Part shown: piece after piece, positions 48,776-57,977 of the stretch
How the letters are laid out: each line of letters opens with the position of its first letter
How positions within the stretch are numbered: position 1 is the first letter of the stretch
NCBI GenBank assembly: GCA_050250665.1
Contig: JBFWOF010000035.1
Coordinates: 1 to 64,000, forward strand
Source: JADKFD01 sp050250665
GTDB lineage: Bacteria > Pseudomonadota > Gammaproteobacteria > Xanthomonadales > SZUA-5
DNA: 64,000 bases
Direction of reading: 5' to 3'
Translations under genes and position numbers: made by a program
The notes under the pieces: generated by a model
Seen by the model: the letters and a program-made list of their open reading frames with translations, nothing else
Told to the model about the DNA's origin: nothing
Databases searched by the model: none

Positions 48776-51301
48776 GTGGGGGCAATTTCGATACCAGGCT
48801 ACGAGATCGAGCGTGAGCTCGGGGTCGGCGGGATGGCGCGGGTCTATCTTGCGATCCAGTCTTCGCTCGAACGTCGGGTCGCGCTGAAGGTCATGGCGCC
48901 GGCGCTGGCTGCCGACGCCAGCTTCTCCAAGCGCTTCCTGCGCGAAGCTCGGACCATTGCCTCCCTGACCCATCCGCATATCGTCGCGGTGTACGAGGTC
49001 GGCGTCACCAACGACCATCTGCACTATTTCTCGATGCAGTTTTTGCCTGGCGGCGATTTTGCCCAGCGCATGCGCAAGGGCGTCGATCAGGCCGAAGTCG
49101 TGCGCGTGCTCTGCGGCATCGCCAAGGCGCTGGGATTCGCCCATCAACAGGGCGTGGTGCATCGCGATGTCACGCCCGGCAACATCATGTTCGACGGCGC
49201 CGACACGCCACTGCTGACCGACTTCGGCATTGCCCGCGCGCTCAGTGGCTCTACCCGGATTACCAGCACCGGCGTCAGTATCGGCACCAGCAACTACATG
49301 AGCCCCGAGCAGGCACGTGGGGGCGAGGTCGATGCCCGCTCGGATCTCTACAGCCTGGGGGTGCTGGCGTTCGAGGCCTTGAGCGGACGGCCGCCGTACC
49401 AGGGGCCGGACGGCTTTGCCGTGGCCTACGCCCACGTCTTCGAACCCATTCCCCGACTGCCGGCGCCCTTGCAGCACTGGCAGGCCTTCATCGATCGGGC
49501 GCTGGCCAAGGATCCCAAGGATCGTTTTGCCAGCGCCGATGAACTGATTGCGGGCCTTCAACAGGTAGAGATTCCCAAGGGTTCAACGGCGATGCAGACT
49601 CTGCCCGCCGCCGCTTCCAATGCGGAGTCGCTGCCGGCAGCATCGCGCTCTTCGACCACGATCATCGAGAATCTGGCACGGCATGTCGGCCCTGCATCCC
49701 AGGGGCCTGCTGGCCGCTGGCAGCGCCCTGCCTTGATACTGGTGCTGGCAGGCGGGCTTCTGGCAGTGGCCTACGGCGTTTTTCGGGGCCCTCCCGGCGC
49801 GCCGCCTGTGACCACGGAGCCTGAGGCGCAGTTACCGGTCGCGGGCAAGATTCCGACGCCGGTCACGCCGACTGCCGTCGATCCCGCGACCCCACCTGTG
49901 CCGGAACCCGGTCCGACTGGCATTGAAGGGATGACCGCGCTCGATCCCGGTTCCGCTGATGAGCTTTCCGGTGACGCCTCGGGCAGCGAGCTGAACCTTC
50001 CCGATGCTTCCGCCTATGGCCCGGTGAAGCCGGCCATGCGCATTGCCGCCCTGCTCGAATTTGCCCAATCGCTGCTGCCGATGCAGCGCCTGCAGTTGCC
50101 CGCCGAAGCCAACGCCACGCTGTTGTTTTCGCGGGTGCTGGAGCTGGAACCGGACAACGAAGAGGCCAAGGCCGGTCTGGCGGCAGTGGTGGATGCCTAC
50201 CTGCAGCTGGCGCGACAGGATCTGGATGCCGGCAGGGTTTCAGACGGCAAGGATCGCCTGGATCGTGCGCGCCAGGTTGCGGCCACACCGGGCCTCGAGA
50301 CGGCGGCACTCAATGTCCGCATCGATCAGGAGTGGAACACGCGGATCTCGAGTCTGAAGACTGCGGCTCGAACAGCCCTGGACGCCTGGCGTGGCCCCGA
50401 AGCCGAGAGCCTGATCAGTCAGGCGCTGACCCTGGTCCCCAATGATGCCGAGTTGCTCAAGTGGATGAAGGAAGCCAAGGTCATTGGCAAGCCGGGTTAC
50501 CGTTTTCGTGACGCTGCCGATGGTCCGGAGATGGTCGTCGTCGGCAAGGGCTCGGTGCTGCTGTCTGGTGCCCGCAAGGGTAGCGATTTGCGCGTGGCTA
50601 TTTCCACGCCCTTTGCCGTGGCCCGTCGCGAAATCAGCGTGACCGAGTTTGGGCGTTTCGTTCAATCCGCGCAGCACCGGGTCACGCCCAGCGGATGCCG
50701 GGACAAGGATGGCGGTTTCATTTTCTCTGGCTCCTCCAAGGACCGCACCTGGCGTGCGCCTGGCTTCAGTCAGACCGGCGATCACCCGGCCGTCTGCGTG
50801 GGCCACAAGGATGCGGTGGCTTATGCGCAGTGGCTGAGCAAGACTACGGGACAGCCCTATCGCTTGCTGTCGGAGGCTGAATGGCAGTATCTGGGTAACC
50901 AGGTTCAGGTCAAACCCTGCGTCAGCGGCAATCGGGCCGATCAGAGCTACAAGAAGGCTGAGGGTGGCAACAGTGCGCTGTCCTGCGATGATGGATTTGC
51001 GGCGACCGCACCTTCCGGCCGCTTTGAGGCCTCATCCCCCGGGCTTTATGATATTGAGGGTAATGTGCGCGAGCATGTGGCGGATTGCGCGAACGACAGC
51101 CACGCCGGCCGTCGCCAGGACCAGAAGGCGCGCACGGACGGCAAGTGCGACGAGCACATGATCATGGGCAGCGCGTGGCACAGCGACCGCGACGAACCCG
51201 CGGTCATTGATCGCCGCAGCGAAAAGGACGATTGGTTGAGCAATACCGTAGGTTTCAGGGTGGCGCGCGATCTGGCGCCGGCAAACGAGGGATCGCGGTG
51301 A
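48776..51301 (+). CDS. Ser/Thr protein kinase with transmembrane segment and FGE-sulfatase (SUMF1-like) domain
   Basis: An 841-residue receptor-like kinase starting at a GTG. The kinase domain (residues 1-265) has the ATP lysine Lys38 (VALKVM), DFG (Asp149) and SPEQA; the catalytic loop reads HRDVTPGN, so the usual Lys after HRD-x is Thr133. A transmembrane segment (LILVLAGGLLAVAYGVF) is near residue 325. It is followed by a Pro-rich linker, a helical repeat region, and a C-terminal formylglycine-generating-enzyme-like domain (from ~580 to the end). It resembles PpkA-type architectures, but no secretion-system genes are nearby. It probably works with the FHA protein downstream. Confidence 0.88.
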   Translation: MGAISIPGYEIERELGVGGMARVYLAIQSSLERRVALKVMAPALAADASFSKRFLREARTIASLTHPHIVAVYEVGVTNDHLHYFSMQFLPGGDFAQRMRKGVDQAEVVRVLCGIAKALGFAHQQGVVHRDVTPGNIMFDGADTPLLTDFGIARALSGSTRITSTGVSIGTSNYMSPEQARGGEVDARSDLYSLGVLAFEALSGRPPYQGPDGFAVAYAHVFEPIPRLPAPLQHWQAFIDRALAKDPKDRFASADELIAGLQQVEIPKGSTAMQTLPAAASNAESLPAASRSSTTIIENLARHVGPASQGPAGRWQRPALILVLAGGLLAVAYGVFRGPPGAPPVTTEPEAQLPVAGKIPTPVTPTAVDPATPPVPEPGPTGIEGMTALDPGSADELSGDASGSELNLPDASAYGPVKPAMRIAALLEFAQSLLPMQRLQLPAEANATLLFSRVLELEPDNEEAKAGLAAVVDAYLQLARQDLDAGRVSDGKDRLDRARQVAATPGLETAALNVRIDQEWNTRISSLKTAARTALDAWRGPEAESLISQALTLVPNDAELLKWMKEAKVIGKPGYRFRDAADGPEMVVVGKGSVLLSGARKGSDLRVAISTPFAVARREISVTEFGRFVQSAQHRVTPSGCRDKDGGFIFSGSSKDRTWRAPGFSQTGDHPAVCVGHKDAVAYAQWLSKTTGQPYRLLSEAEWQYLGNQVQVKPCVSGNRADQSYKKAEGGNSALSCDDGFAATAPSGRFEASSPGLYDIEGNVREHVADCANDSHAGRRQDQKARTDGKCDEHMIMGSAWHSDRDEPAVIDRRSEKDDWLSNTVGFRVARDLAPANEGSR

Positions 51302-51341
51302 GCAACCGCCGTCGTCGATTCGAGATTATCTTGGGGGACTC

Positions 51342-52169
51342 ATGAAGCTGCTCTTTCCGAATGGAGAACACGCACCGGTCGAATTGGAATCAGGGCGCGC
51401 CGTATTGGGCAGCGGAACTGATGCCGATGTCGTACTGCACGCGCCCGGCATTGCGCCCAGTCACGCCCATCTCGACGTGAAGGGCAGCACTGCCACTATC
51501 TCGCTGCCCAATCCGGCCAACGAAGTCACCATCAATGGCAAAGCGCTGACGGTACCGGCTGAAATCAAGCCGGGAGATCTGGTGACCTTTGCCGGCGTAC
51601 GCGTGCGCATTGTGGCGGTTGAGAAAGCCGCGAGTGCGCCGCCGGTGGTGAAAGTCAAGGAAGTCGATGTGGATGACGATGGCCGCACCAAGGTGCGGAT
51701 GGCCTTGCCGCGCTTCGTATTGCGGGGCGTTTCCGGCGTGACCTTCGGCAAGGTCTTTCCCTTGCAGGGAACCGTCGTGATCGGTCGCCAGAACGAGTGC
51801 GAGATCCCCATTCCCTCCGAAGAGGTATCCCGACGTCACGCCGAGTTGCGGGTCACGCCCGACGGCATCATGGTCGAGGATCTGGGCTCATCCAACGGCA
51901 CCTATGTCAACGACAAGCGCATTACCCGGCAGTTGATGAAAGCCGGAGATGAGCTGCGTCTGGATACCATCCGTTTCCTGTTGCTGGCGCCCGGGCAGGA
52001 AATGCATCAGGTCAGCGCGGGGCGGGCCGATGCGCCTGCAGCAGCTGCCGCCTCGGCGACGGGGTCAGCGAAAGCGGGCGGCAGCAAGACCGGCTTGATG
52101 TGGGCCATCGTGGTGGTGGCGGTGCTGTCGCTGGCTGCCGTTGGCGCCAAGATCATGGGCGTGTACTGA
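51342..52169 (+). CDS. FHA-domain protein with C-terminal membrane anchor
   Basis: A 275-residue protein with two FHA domains. The first is degenerate (VLGSGTDADVVLHAPGIAPS). The second keeps the phosphothreonine-binding residues (IGRQNECEIPI, SRRHAEL, DLGSSNGTYVN). It ends with a hydrophobic anchor (LMWAIVVVAVLSLAAVGAKI). It is 40 bp after the kinase gene, so it most likely binds phosphothreonine on the kinase or its targets at the membrane. Confidence 0.9.
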   Translation: MKLLFPNGEHAPVELESGRAVLGSGTDADVVLHAPGIAPSHAHLDVKGSTATISLPNPANEVTINGKALTVPAEIKPGDLVTFAGVRVRIVAVEKAASAPPVVKVKEVDVDDDGRTKVRMALPRFVLRGVSGVTFGKVFPLQGTVVIGRQNECEIPIPSEEVSRRHAELRVTPDGIMVEDLGSSNGTYVNDKRITRQLMKAGDELRLDTIRFLLLAPGQEMHQVSAGRADAPAAAAASATGSAKAGGSKTGLMWAIVVVAVLSLAAVGAKIMGVY

Positions 52170-52338
52170 GCTCGCGCTCATCGGTGATGCGCCAGGGCGT
52201 CGCCTGCCAGAACCAAATGGCGGGGCGGGCGGCGCTCACAGAGGTACGTTTCCACTGCGAGTGCAGATTGGTCGCTGCCCACGGGTCCACCCTGGATGTG
52301 GGGGCGCAGCAAATCACGAAGACGCTGGAACTGTGGGC

Positions 52339-53214
52339 TCAGCGAGCGGCCTTCCAGCGCATCGACAGATCGATGGCGCGTACGTGCTTGGTCAGCGCGC
52401 CGATGGAAATGTAGTCCACACCCAGGGCGCAGAGCTCTCCGAGCCGCTGCTGCTCGATTCCGCCGGACAGTTCCAGTTCGATTCCCGGCGTGCGCTCGTC
52501 CAGCGCTTGTCTCAGCTCGGCAGGGCTGAGCTCGTCCAGCATGATGCGATCAGGTCGGGCGGCGCTGGCCTGACGGTATTCGTCCAGTGATTCGACCTCG
52601 ATCTCGACCATGCAGTCGGGCGCCAGTGCGCGGGCACGCTCGATGGCCGTGGCAATGCCGCCGGCCGCCAGAATATGGTTCTCCTTGATCAGCACGGCGT
52701 CATACAGGCCCATGCGATGGTTGACGCCACCGCCGGCGCGGACCGCGTATTTCTGCGCATAGCGAAGCCCGGGCAAGGTCTTGCGGGTGTCCAGTATTCG
52801 AGTACGAGTGCCGGCGGTCCAGGCAACGTACTGCGCGGTCACGGTGGCAGTGCCCGACAGCGTCTGCAGGAAGTTCATGGCGCTGCGTTCGGCGCTGAGC
52901 AGCGCGCGGGCATTGGCGCTGATCGAGCACAGGCGGGAGCCGGCACTGACATGGCTGGCTTCGGCGCAGTCCCAGACGATGTTGGCGTCTGCATCCAGAG
53001 CGCGGACGCAAGCGTCGAACCAGGCCTGGCCGGCCAGCACCAGGTCTTCGCGTGTCCACAATTCCGCTTCGCCGCGAGCATCGGCACTGACCAACTGTGC
53101 GCTGAGATCGCCCGGACCAAGGTCTTCAGCCAGCGCTCTGGCCACATCCGCGGAGACGACTTCGGCGCTCGGCGCTCCGATCACGATGGGTTTGAAAGGG
53201 AAGTCGGTGCTCAC
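52339..53214 (-). CDS. nadC: Nicotinate-nucleotide pyrophosphorylase (carboxylating)
   Basis: A 291-residue quinolinate phosphoribosyltransferase. Motifs: LGPGDLSAQL near the start, TRKTLPGLRYAQKYAVRAGG, NHRMGLYDAVLIKENH, and ELSGGIEQQRL near the C-terminus. It makes nicotinate mononucleotide from quinolinate in NAD synthesis. The start is a GTG with a weak ribosome site. It converges with the FHA gene. Confidence 0.95.
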   Translation of the reverse strand: MSTDFPFKPIVIGAPSAEVVSADVARALAEDLGPGDLSAQLVSADARGEAELWTREDLVLAGQAWFDACVRALDADANIVWDCAEASHVSAGSRLCSISANARALLSAERSAMNFLQTLSGTATVTAQYVAWTAGTRTRILDTRKTLPGLRYAQKYAVRAGGGVNHRMGLYDAVLIKENHILAAGGIATAIERARALAPDCMVEIEVESLDEYRQASAARPDRIMLDELSPAELRQALDERTPGIELELSGGIEQQRLGELCALGVDYISIGALTKHVRAIDLSMRWKAAR

Positions 53215-53269
53215 GCCGTGCTCTGATGATCATCAGGGGTGGCGAGCATACTGCCTGCAGGTCCGCCAG

Positions 53270-55807
53270 TCAGGGCTGCTGATGGCTTTCCGTCGGGTCC
53301 GTGTCGTCTTCGCCCACGTCTTCGACCTGCTCCTGATGTTCCTGGCCGACCGAAGTCTTGAGTCGCTCGACGATGGCGTCCAGTGCACGATCGAACAGGG
53401 GGACATCCTCCAGCATCATGGCCCGGCCATTGCGGAGTTCACTGGCCAGCGCCCAGACGGTCTTGTCGGCCACCTTGAGGCCCTTGCGGTTGACGAACAG
53501 ATACTTGCTGCTGATCGGGCTGATCCACGACAGCTTGGCCCGCTCGGCGCGGCTTTCACCGTGGCGAAACTCTACCCAGGTGCCTACCTTGATGGCCCGG
53601 GCAATCTCGTAGTGCTCGTCGCGGATTTCGGTTTCTGGATCGGCCTCGGCATCCGGCTGTTTTGATTGCCGTGCCAGTTCATCGACGAAATTGTCCTCGG
53701 CCGGTGCTGGCGCCGGTGCGCTCTCCACCGCTCTGGTTTCCGCGGGCGACTCGGCCGCGGTCCTGGCCTCGACCTCCAAACCGGGGGCGACGTCGGTTGC
53801 GCTCACGGTCGCGGCTGCTGCCTTCTCTTCAGGAACTTCAGCCGGTGCCTCAGCCGTTGCTGGTGCCGCTGCGGGATTCAGTTGCGTCTCGTAGAACTTG
53901 CCGAGATCGCCGAGCAGATCGCGCACGTCGTTGTCGTGATAGGCGACCATGGCCAGACCCTGTCGCAGGGCCTTTTCCAACTCCGGCACCAGCGCCCGCA
54001 AGCGCGAACGCTCGGAGTCTGTTTCCTTCGGCAGTGCTGCCCAGACCAGCTCGTCAGCCACTCGCAGCGAGGTTTTCCACGGATGCGAGCCCTCGCCCTG
54101 ACGCAGGATCGTCAGCACCAGGACATTGGCCCAGGGCCGCGTCAGGATATGCCGAATGACTTCGGGCAGATTCTTGCCCTCGATTCGGGTCAGGATCTCG
54201 CGCGCTGCGGTCTTGCGAGCACCTTGCAGGCGTTCGCGGCCACGAGCTGCCTCGGCGGCACGCAGTTCCGATACCTCGGCACGTTTCTTCGATGACCCGA
54301 CGAAGTCGCGAAAGTCCTTGAGCTGCCGATCGAAGATCTGAACGTCGTCGTCGAAGTCCTTCAGCAGGACCTCCACTACCGATTTCACCTTGTCGTAGAA
54401 GCGGCCGTCCTTGTCGCTCTCCTCACTCCAGGCCAGTCCCGCCTGCGCGAGCTCATCCAGCAACAGACGCGCCGGGTGCTCCTTCTTGGCAAACATGGCC
54501 TTGTCGAGAATCGCGCACTTCAGATAGGGAATCTGCAGACGCGCCAGCAGCGCCTGCATTTCTGCCGGCAGATTGCGATCCTGCAGAATGAACTCGAACA
54601 GCATCCCGACCAGATCGATGGTGTCCTCGTCGGCCGAGGTGATCCGGTGCTTTTCATCACCCGAACCCAGACGATGGAGCTGTCCGACCAGTTCGTCCTT
54701 GATCTGCCCGGTCGGCGGAACCTGCGGAGCCGACACATAGCCCTGGCTGGGCGAAATGGCCACGGTCTGACTCTGCAGTATCGACAGCGCATTGATCAGG
54801 TCATTGGTGGCAAAGGACTGACCCGGGATGACTCCGGATCCACCGCCTGAATAACCAGCGTGCGCCCCGCCCGGGCCGCTCATGCCGCGTCGCGAGGCCA
54901 GCAGCGAACGCACCGTGTTGTAGAGCTCGACCTGGAGTTCGGCTTCCGCCGCAGACGCGGGCCCATAGCCCGAAGTGTTCAGGTGGCCGCCAGCGGGGCC
55001 GCCGCCGACCTGATCGTAGTCGCCGGCTGCCACGTCAGCATCAGCGCCAGGCATCGGCGCCATCGGCGCCCTCGCGGTGCCTGCCGACCCTGGTCGCTGC
55101 GAGGCAAACTGGTTCTTCAGCTGCGGCAGCACGCCGGCGTTGACCAGATGTTGATTGATTTCGTCGTAGAGCTGGTCCAGTCCGCCCATGACATGCTTGT
55201 CAAACAACTTCAGAATCAGCAGCTTGACGTGCAGATCCACCTCGAGCTCGACCAGCGTCGACTGGAAGGCCCGGCACAGCAGTTTGGGCCCGGCCGGGTT
55301 GTTGTCCTCGTCGATCTTGGTGCCGCCGGCAAGTACCGACATGCGCTGGTCCAGCGCGTAGAGATGCCGGCTGAAGCGATTGGACGCCTTGCCGGCCATC
55401 GCCGACACCGCCAGCGATTCTTCCAGTTCCTTCTCGTCGAGCAGCGCCAGGCCGCCCAGACGAGGGCCTTCAGAATCCTGCGCAGAGGACTGATTCTGGC
55501 CAAAGTTGGCGAAATTGCGGGTGAGGTTCTCCTGGAACAAGCGTTCCAGCAGCTGGCGCTTGCGACGAACTTCGCGCATGCCATCGAAATATCGGGTCTG
55601 GACGACGTTGTTCTCGCCCTTTTCCGCCAGATCGAACAGGGCGTCGTCGGTGCCATCGAGCAGGCTGCCAATGCACATCGCCAGGCGTTTCTGGGCGATG
55701 CCGCGGCATTGTTTGATCAGTTCGCCAACACGGTCGACTGCCTGCGTCTGCAGCGCCTGGCGCTGCTGCAGATCAACGACCTTGTTGTTGTCGGGACCAT
55801 TGGTCAC
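53270..55807 (-). CDS. DUF1631 family protein
   Basis: An 845-residue cytosolic protein of the DUF1631 family (often misnamed thymidine phosphorylase). Family traits are LLDGTDDALFDLAEKGENN...YFDGMREVRRKRQ and the LVELEVDLHVKLLILKLFDKHV segment. The C-terminal region has GTWVEFRHGESRAERAKLSWISP...YLFVNRKG, a PilZ-like pattern that could sense c-di-GMP or act as a scaffold. I prefer the GTG at 55807 (preceded by GGGGA) over an upstream TTG. Function unknown. Confidence 0.88.
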   Translation of the reverse strand: MTNGPDNNKVVDLQQRQALQTQAVDRVGELIKQCRGIAQKRLAMCIGSLLDGTDDALFDLAEKGENNVVQTRYFDGMREVRRKRQLLERLFQENLTRNFANFGQNQSSAQDSEGPRLGGLALLDEKELEESLAVSAMAGKASNRFSRHLYALDQRMSVLAGGTKIDEDNNPAGPKLLCRAFQSTLVELEVDLHVKLLILKLFDKHVMGGLDQLYDEINQHLVNAGVLPQLKNQFASQRPGSAGTARAPMAPMPGADADVAAGDYDQVGGGPAGGHLNTSGYGPASAAEAELQVELYNTVRSLLASRRGMSGPGGAHAGYSGGGSGVIPGQSFATNDLINALSILQSQTVAISPSQGYVSAPQVPPTGQIKDELVGQLHRLGSGDEKHRITSADEDTIDLVGMLFEFILQDRNLPAEMQALLARLQIPYLKCAILDKAMFAKKEHPARLLLDELAQAGLAWSEESDKDGRFYDKVKSVVEVLLKDFDDDVQIFDRQLKDFRDFVGSSKKRAEVSELRAAEAARGRERLQGARKTAAREILTRIEGKNLPEVIRHILTRPWANVLVLTILRQGEGSHPWKTSLRVADELVWAALPKETDSERSRLRALVPELEKALRQGLAMVAYHDNDVRDLLGDLGKFYETQLNPAAAPATAEAPAEVPEEKAAAATVSATDVAPGLEVEARTAAESPAETRAVESAPAPAPAEDNFVDELARQSKQPDAEADPETEIRDEHYEIARAIKVGTWVEFRHGESRAERAKLSWISPISSKYLFVNRKGLKVADKTVWALASELRNGRAMMLEDVPLFDRALDAIVERLKTSVGQEHQEQVEDVGEDDTDPTESHQQP

Positions 55808-55937
55808 GCGCTTTCCCCTGATTAAGCACAAGTCCTGGCTTTGCTTGCTCTACCACACACTAAGCGTACCCCACCCGGGGGTCACTGATCGCAAACGGCT
55901 GGAAAAGTTTGACACTGATCACAGTTTCAAAGCCAGC

Positions 55938-56210
55938 TCAGACGGGAAAGCCCTGCCATTGGGTGGTGCCGATACCTTCTTCCGGAAGCAGCACCGGAAT
56001 ATCGTCTTCGATGCGGTAGATCACGCGCCCGTCGTCGGTGATCAAACCGGCCTCCAATGCCGAGCTTAACGGACGATTGTCGACATCATGCACGCCGCCC
56101 GCTGCGATAGCGCTGTTGATCCATTGCAGCTGATCGGCTCGCAAAGGGCGCAGCGGGCGCCGGGATACCGGGCAACAGAGAATTTCCAGCAGGCGCCGAT
56201 CGATGGCCAT
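55938..56210 (-). CDS. Trm112-like protein (UPF0434 family)
   Basis: A 90-residue small protein starting MAIDRRLLEILCCPVSRRPL. The usual zinc-knuckle pattern has CCPVS at the first site but lacks the clear second Cys pair, as in many bacterial UPF0434 members. The end DIPVLLPEEG is typical. Often next to lpxK/kdsB, here it is beside purE; it may help a methyltransferase. Divergent from purE with only 67 bp between. Confidence 0.85.
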   Translation of the reverse strand: MAIDRRLLEILCCPVSRRPLRPLRADQLQWINSAIAAGGVHDVDNRPLSSALEAGLITDDGRVIYRIEDDIPVLLPEEGIGTTQWQGFPV

Positions 56211-56277
56211 AAGCATTGGAGCCCAGAACAAGGACCGCTAAGATAGCGCGCTACCCCATCCCTCTCCAGAGTGCACA

Positions 56278-56787
56278 GTGGAATTGATCCTGCCTCAAGT
56301 CGGCGTCGTCATGGGTTCGCGATCGGACTGGGAAACCATGTCGGCAGCGGCGGAAATGCTCGAAGAGCTGCGCGTGCCGCACGAAGTCCGCGTGGTCTCG
56401 GCCCATCGCACGCCTGATCTGCTGTTCAGTTACGCCGAAGAAGCCGAAGAGCGTGGGCTGCGGGTGCTGATTGCCGGCGCCGGCGGCGCCGCCCATCTTC
56501 CTGGCATGCTTGCCGCCAAGACCTGGTTGCCGGTCCTGGGTGTGCCGGTGCAATCGCGGGTATTGAACGGTGTGGACTCGTTGCTGTCGATTGTGCAGAT
56601 GCCCGCTGGCGTGCCGGTGATGACGCTGGCGATCGGGCAGGCCGGCGCCAAGAACGCTGCCTTGGCGGCCGCCTCCATCCTCGCGCTCGCCAATCCCGCA
56701 CTGGCTCTGCGACTCAAGGCCCTGCGCCAGGCGCAGACCGAACGCGTGCTGGCTGAACCCGATCCGCGGCGGCCGGCGTGCGAGTAG
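56278..56787 (+). CDS. purE: PurE, N5-CAIR mutase
   Basis: A 169-residue class I PurE: VGVVMGSRSDWETM, catalytic His in VSAHRTPD and GAGGAAHLPGM. It converts N5-carboxyaminoimidazole ribonucleotide to CAIR in purine synthesis. The start is a GTG. It overlaps purK by 10 bases. Confidence 0.95.
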   Translation: MELILPQVGVVMGSRSDWETMSAAAEMLEELRVPHEVRVVSAHRTPDLLFSYAEEAEERGLRVLIAGAGGAAHLPGMLAAKTWLPVLGVPVQSRVLNGVDSLLSIVQMPAGVPVMTLAIGQAGAKNAALAAASILALANPALALRLKALRQAQTERVLAEPDPRRPACE

Positions 56788-57911
56788 GTGTGATCGGTGG
56801 CGGCCAGCTGGCGCAGATGATGGCGCTGGCGGCGATGCCTCTGGGCCTGCGCGTGCACGCGCTCGATCCGGCGGTGGACGCCTGCGCCGGCGACGTGGCT
56901 CCGCTGGAAGTGGCCGCTTTCGATGATCTGGCGGCCCTGCATCGGTTTTCCGACATCTGCGACGTCATCACCTTCGATTTCGAGAATGTCTCGGCGCCGG
57001 CGCTGGCCGAACTGGCAGCGCTGCGTCCGGTGCGACCCAACCCGCTGTCACTGGCGACCGCCCAGGACCGGGCCGCGGAAAAGGCGCTGTTTGCCCGCAT
57101 CGGCACCGCAGTCGCACCCTTTGCCGTGATCAACCGTCGCGACGAGATCGACGCTGCGGCCAGTTCGGTGGCCTTTCCGGCAATCCTGAAGACACGCCGC
57201 TTCGGCTACGACGGCAAGGGCCAGATCAATGTGCCCGAGGCCGCCGCGCTGGCCGATGCCTGCACCCGCCTGGGCAACGCGCCGTGCGTGCTGGAAAGCC
57301 GGGTGCGCTTCCAGCGGGAGCTGTCGATCGTCGCGGTGCGCGGGCTCGACGGGCAGATGCTGTGCTATCCCCTGGTCGAGAATCTGCACGTGGACGGCAT
57401 CCTCTCGGCAACGCTGGCGCCGGCGCGAGTGAGTGACACCATGGTGGCTGCGGCCCGACTTTGTGCCGAGCGCGTGGCCGAGGCGCTGGACTACATCGGC
57501 GTCTTCGCCATCGAGTTCTTTGATCTGGATGGTGTGCTGGTCGCCAACGAAATGGCGCCACGCGTGCACAACAGCGGTCACTGGAGCATCGAAGGCGCGG
57601 TCACCAGTCAATTCGAGAACCACATGCGCGCCGTGACCGGATTGCCCCTGGGCGACACGTCCGCCATTGGCGCTTCGTGCATGCTCAACTGGATCGGCGA
57701 GATGCCCGATCGCGCGGCCGCGCTGAGCGTGCCCGGACTGCATTGGCATGATTACGGAAAATCGGCCCGCGCCGGGCGCAAGGTCGGCCATGCCACCGTG
57801 ACCGCATCCGATCGGCGATCCCTGGCTGAGCGACTGATCCTGCTCGCAGAAAAACTCGAGCGCGGCGCCCAGATCGCACCGGTCCTCGAGCGCCTGAACA
57901 CATCGGCATAA
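56778..57911 (+). CDS. purK: PurK, N5-CAIR synthetase (ATP-grasp)
   Basis: A 377-residue ATP-grasp enzyme: GVIGGGQLAQMM, TRRFGYDGKGQ, and NEMAPRVHNSGHWSIEGA with the metal-binding residues. It makes N5-CAIR from AIR and bicarbonate, and feeds PurE. GTG start within the purE 3' end; the two are co-translated. Confidence 0.95.
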   Translation: MRVGVIGGGQLAQMMALAAMPLGLRVHALDPAVDACAGDVAPLEVAAFDDLAALHRFSDICDVITFDFENVSAPALAELAALRPVRPNPLSLATAQDRAAEKALFARIGTAVAPFAVINRRDEIDAAASSVAFPAILKTRRFGYDGKGQINVPEAAALADACTRLGNAPCVLESRVRFQRELSIVAVRGLDGQMLCYPLVENLHVDGILSATLAPARVSDTMVAAARLCAERVAEALDYIGVFAIEFFDLDGVLVANEMAPRVHNSGHWSIEGAVTSQFENHMRAVTGLPLGDTSAIGASCMLNWIGEMPDRAAALSVPGLHWHDYGKSARAGRKVGHATVTASDRRSLAERLILLAEKLERGAQIAPVLERLNTSA

Positions 57912-57977
57912 GCCAACGCCATCGCCTGTGCCGGTCTGCGGCTGTAGTCTGTATCCATCTTTCCGCCTGAGCTGATC

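Noticed and set aside
48776..52169. Type VI secretion PpkA/Fha1 pair
   Set aside because: The architecture is similar, but no T6SS structural genes are in the window; the genes on both sides are housekeeping.
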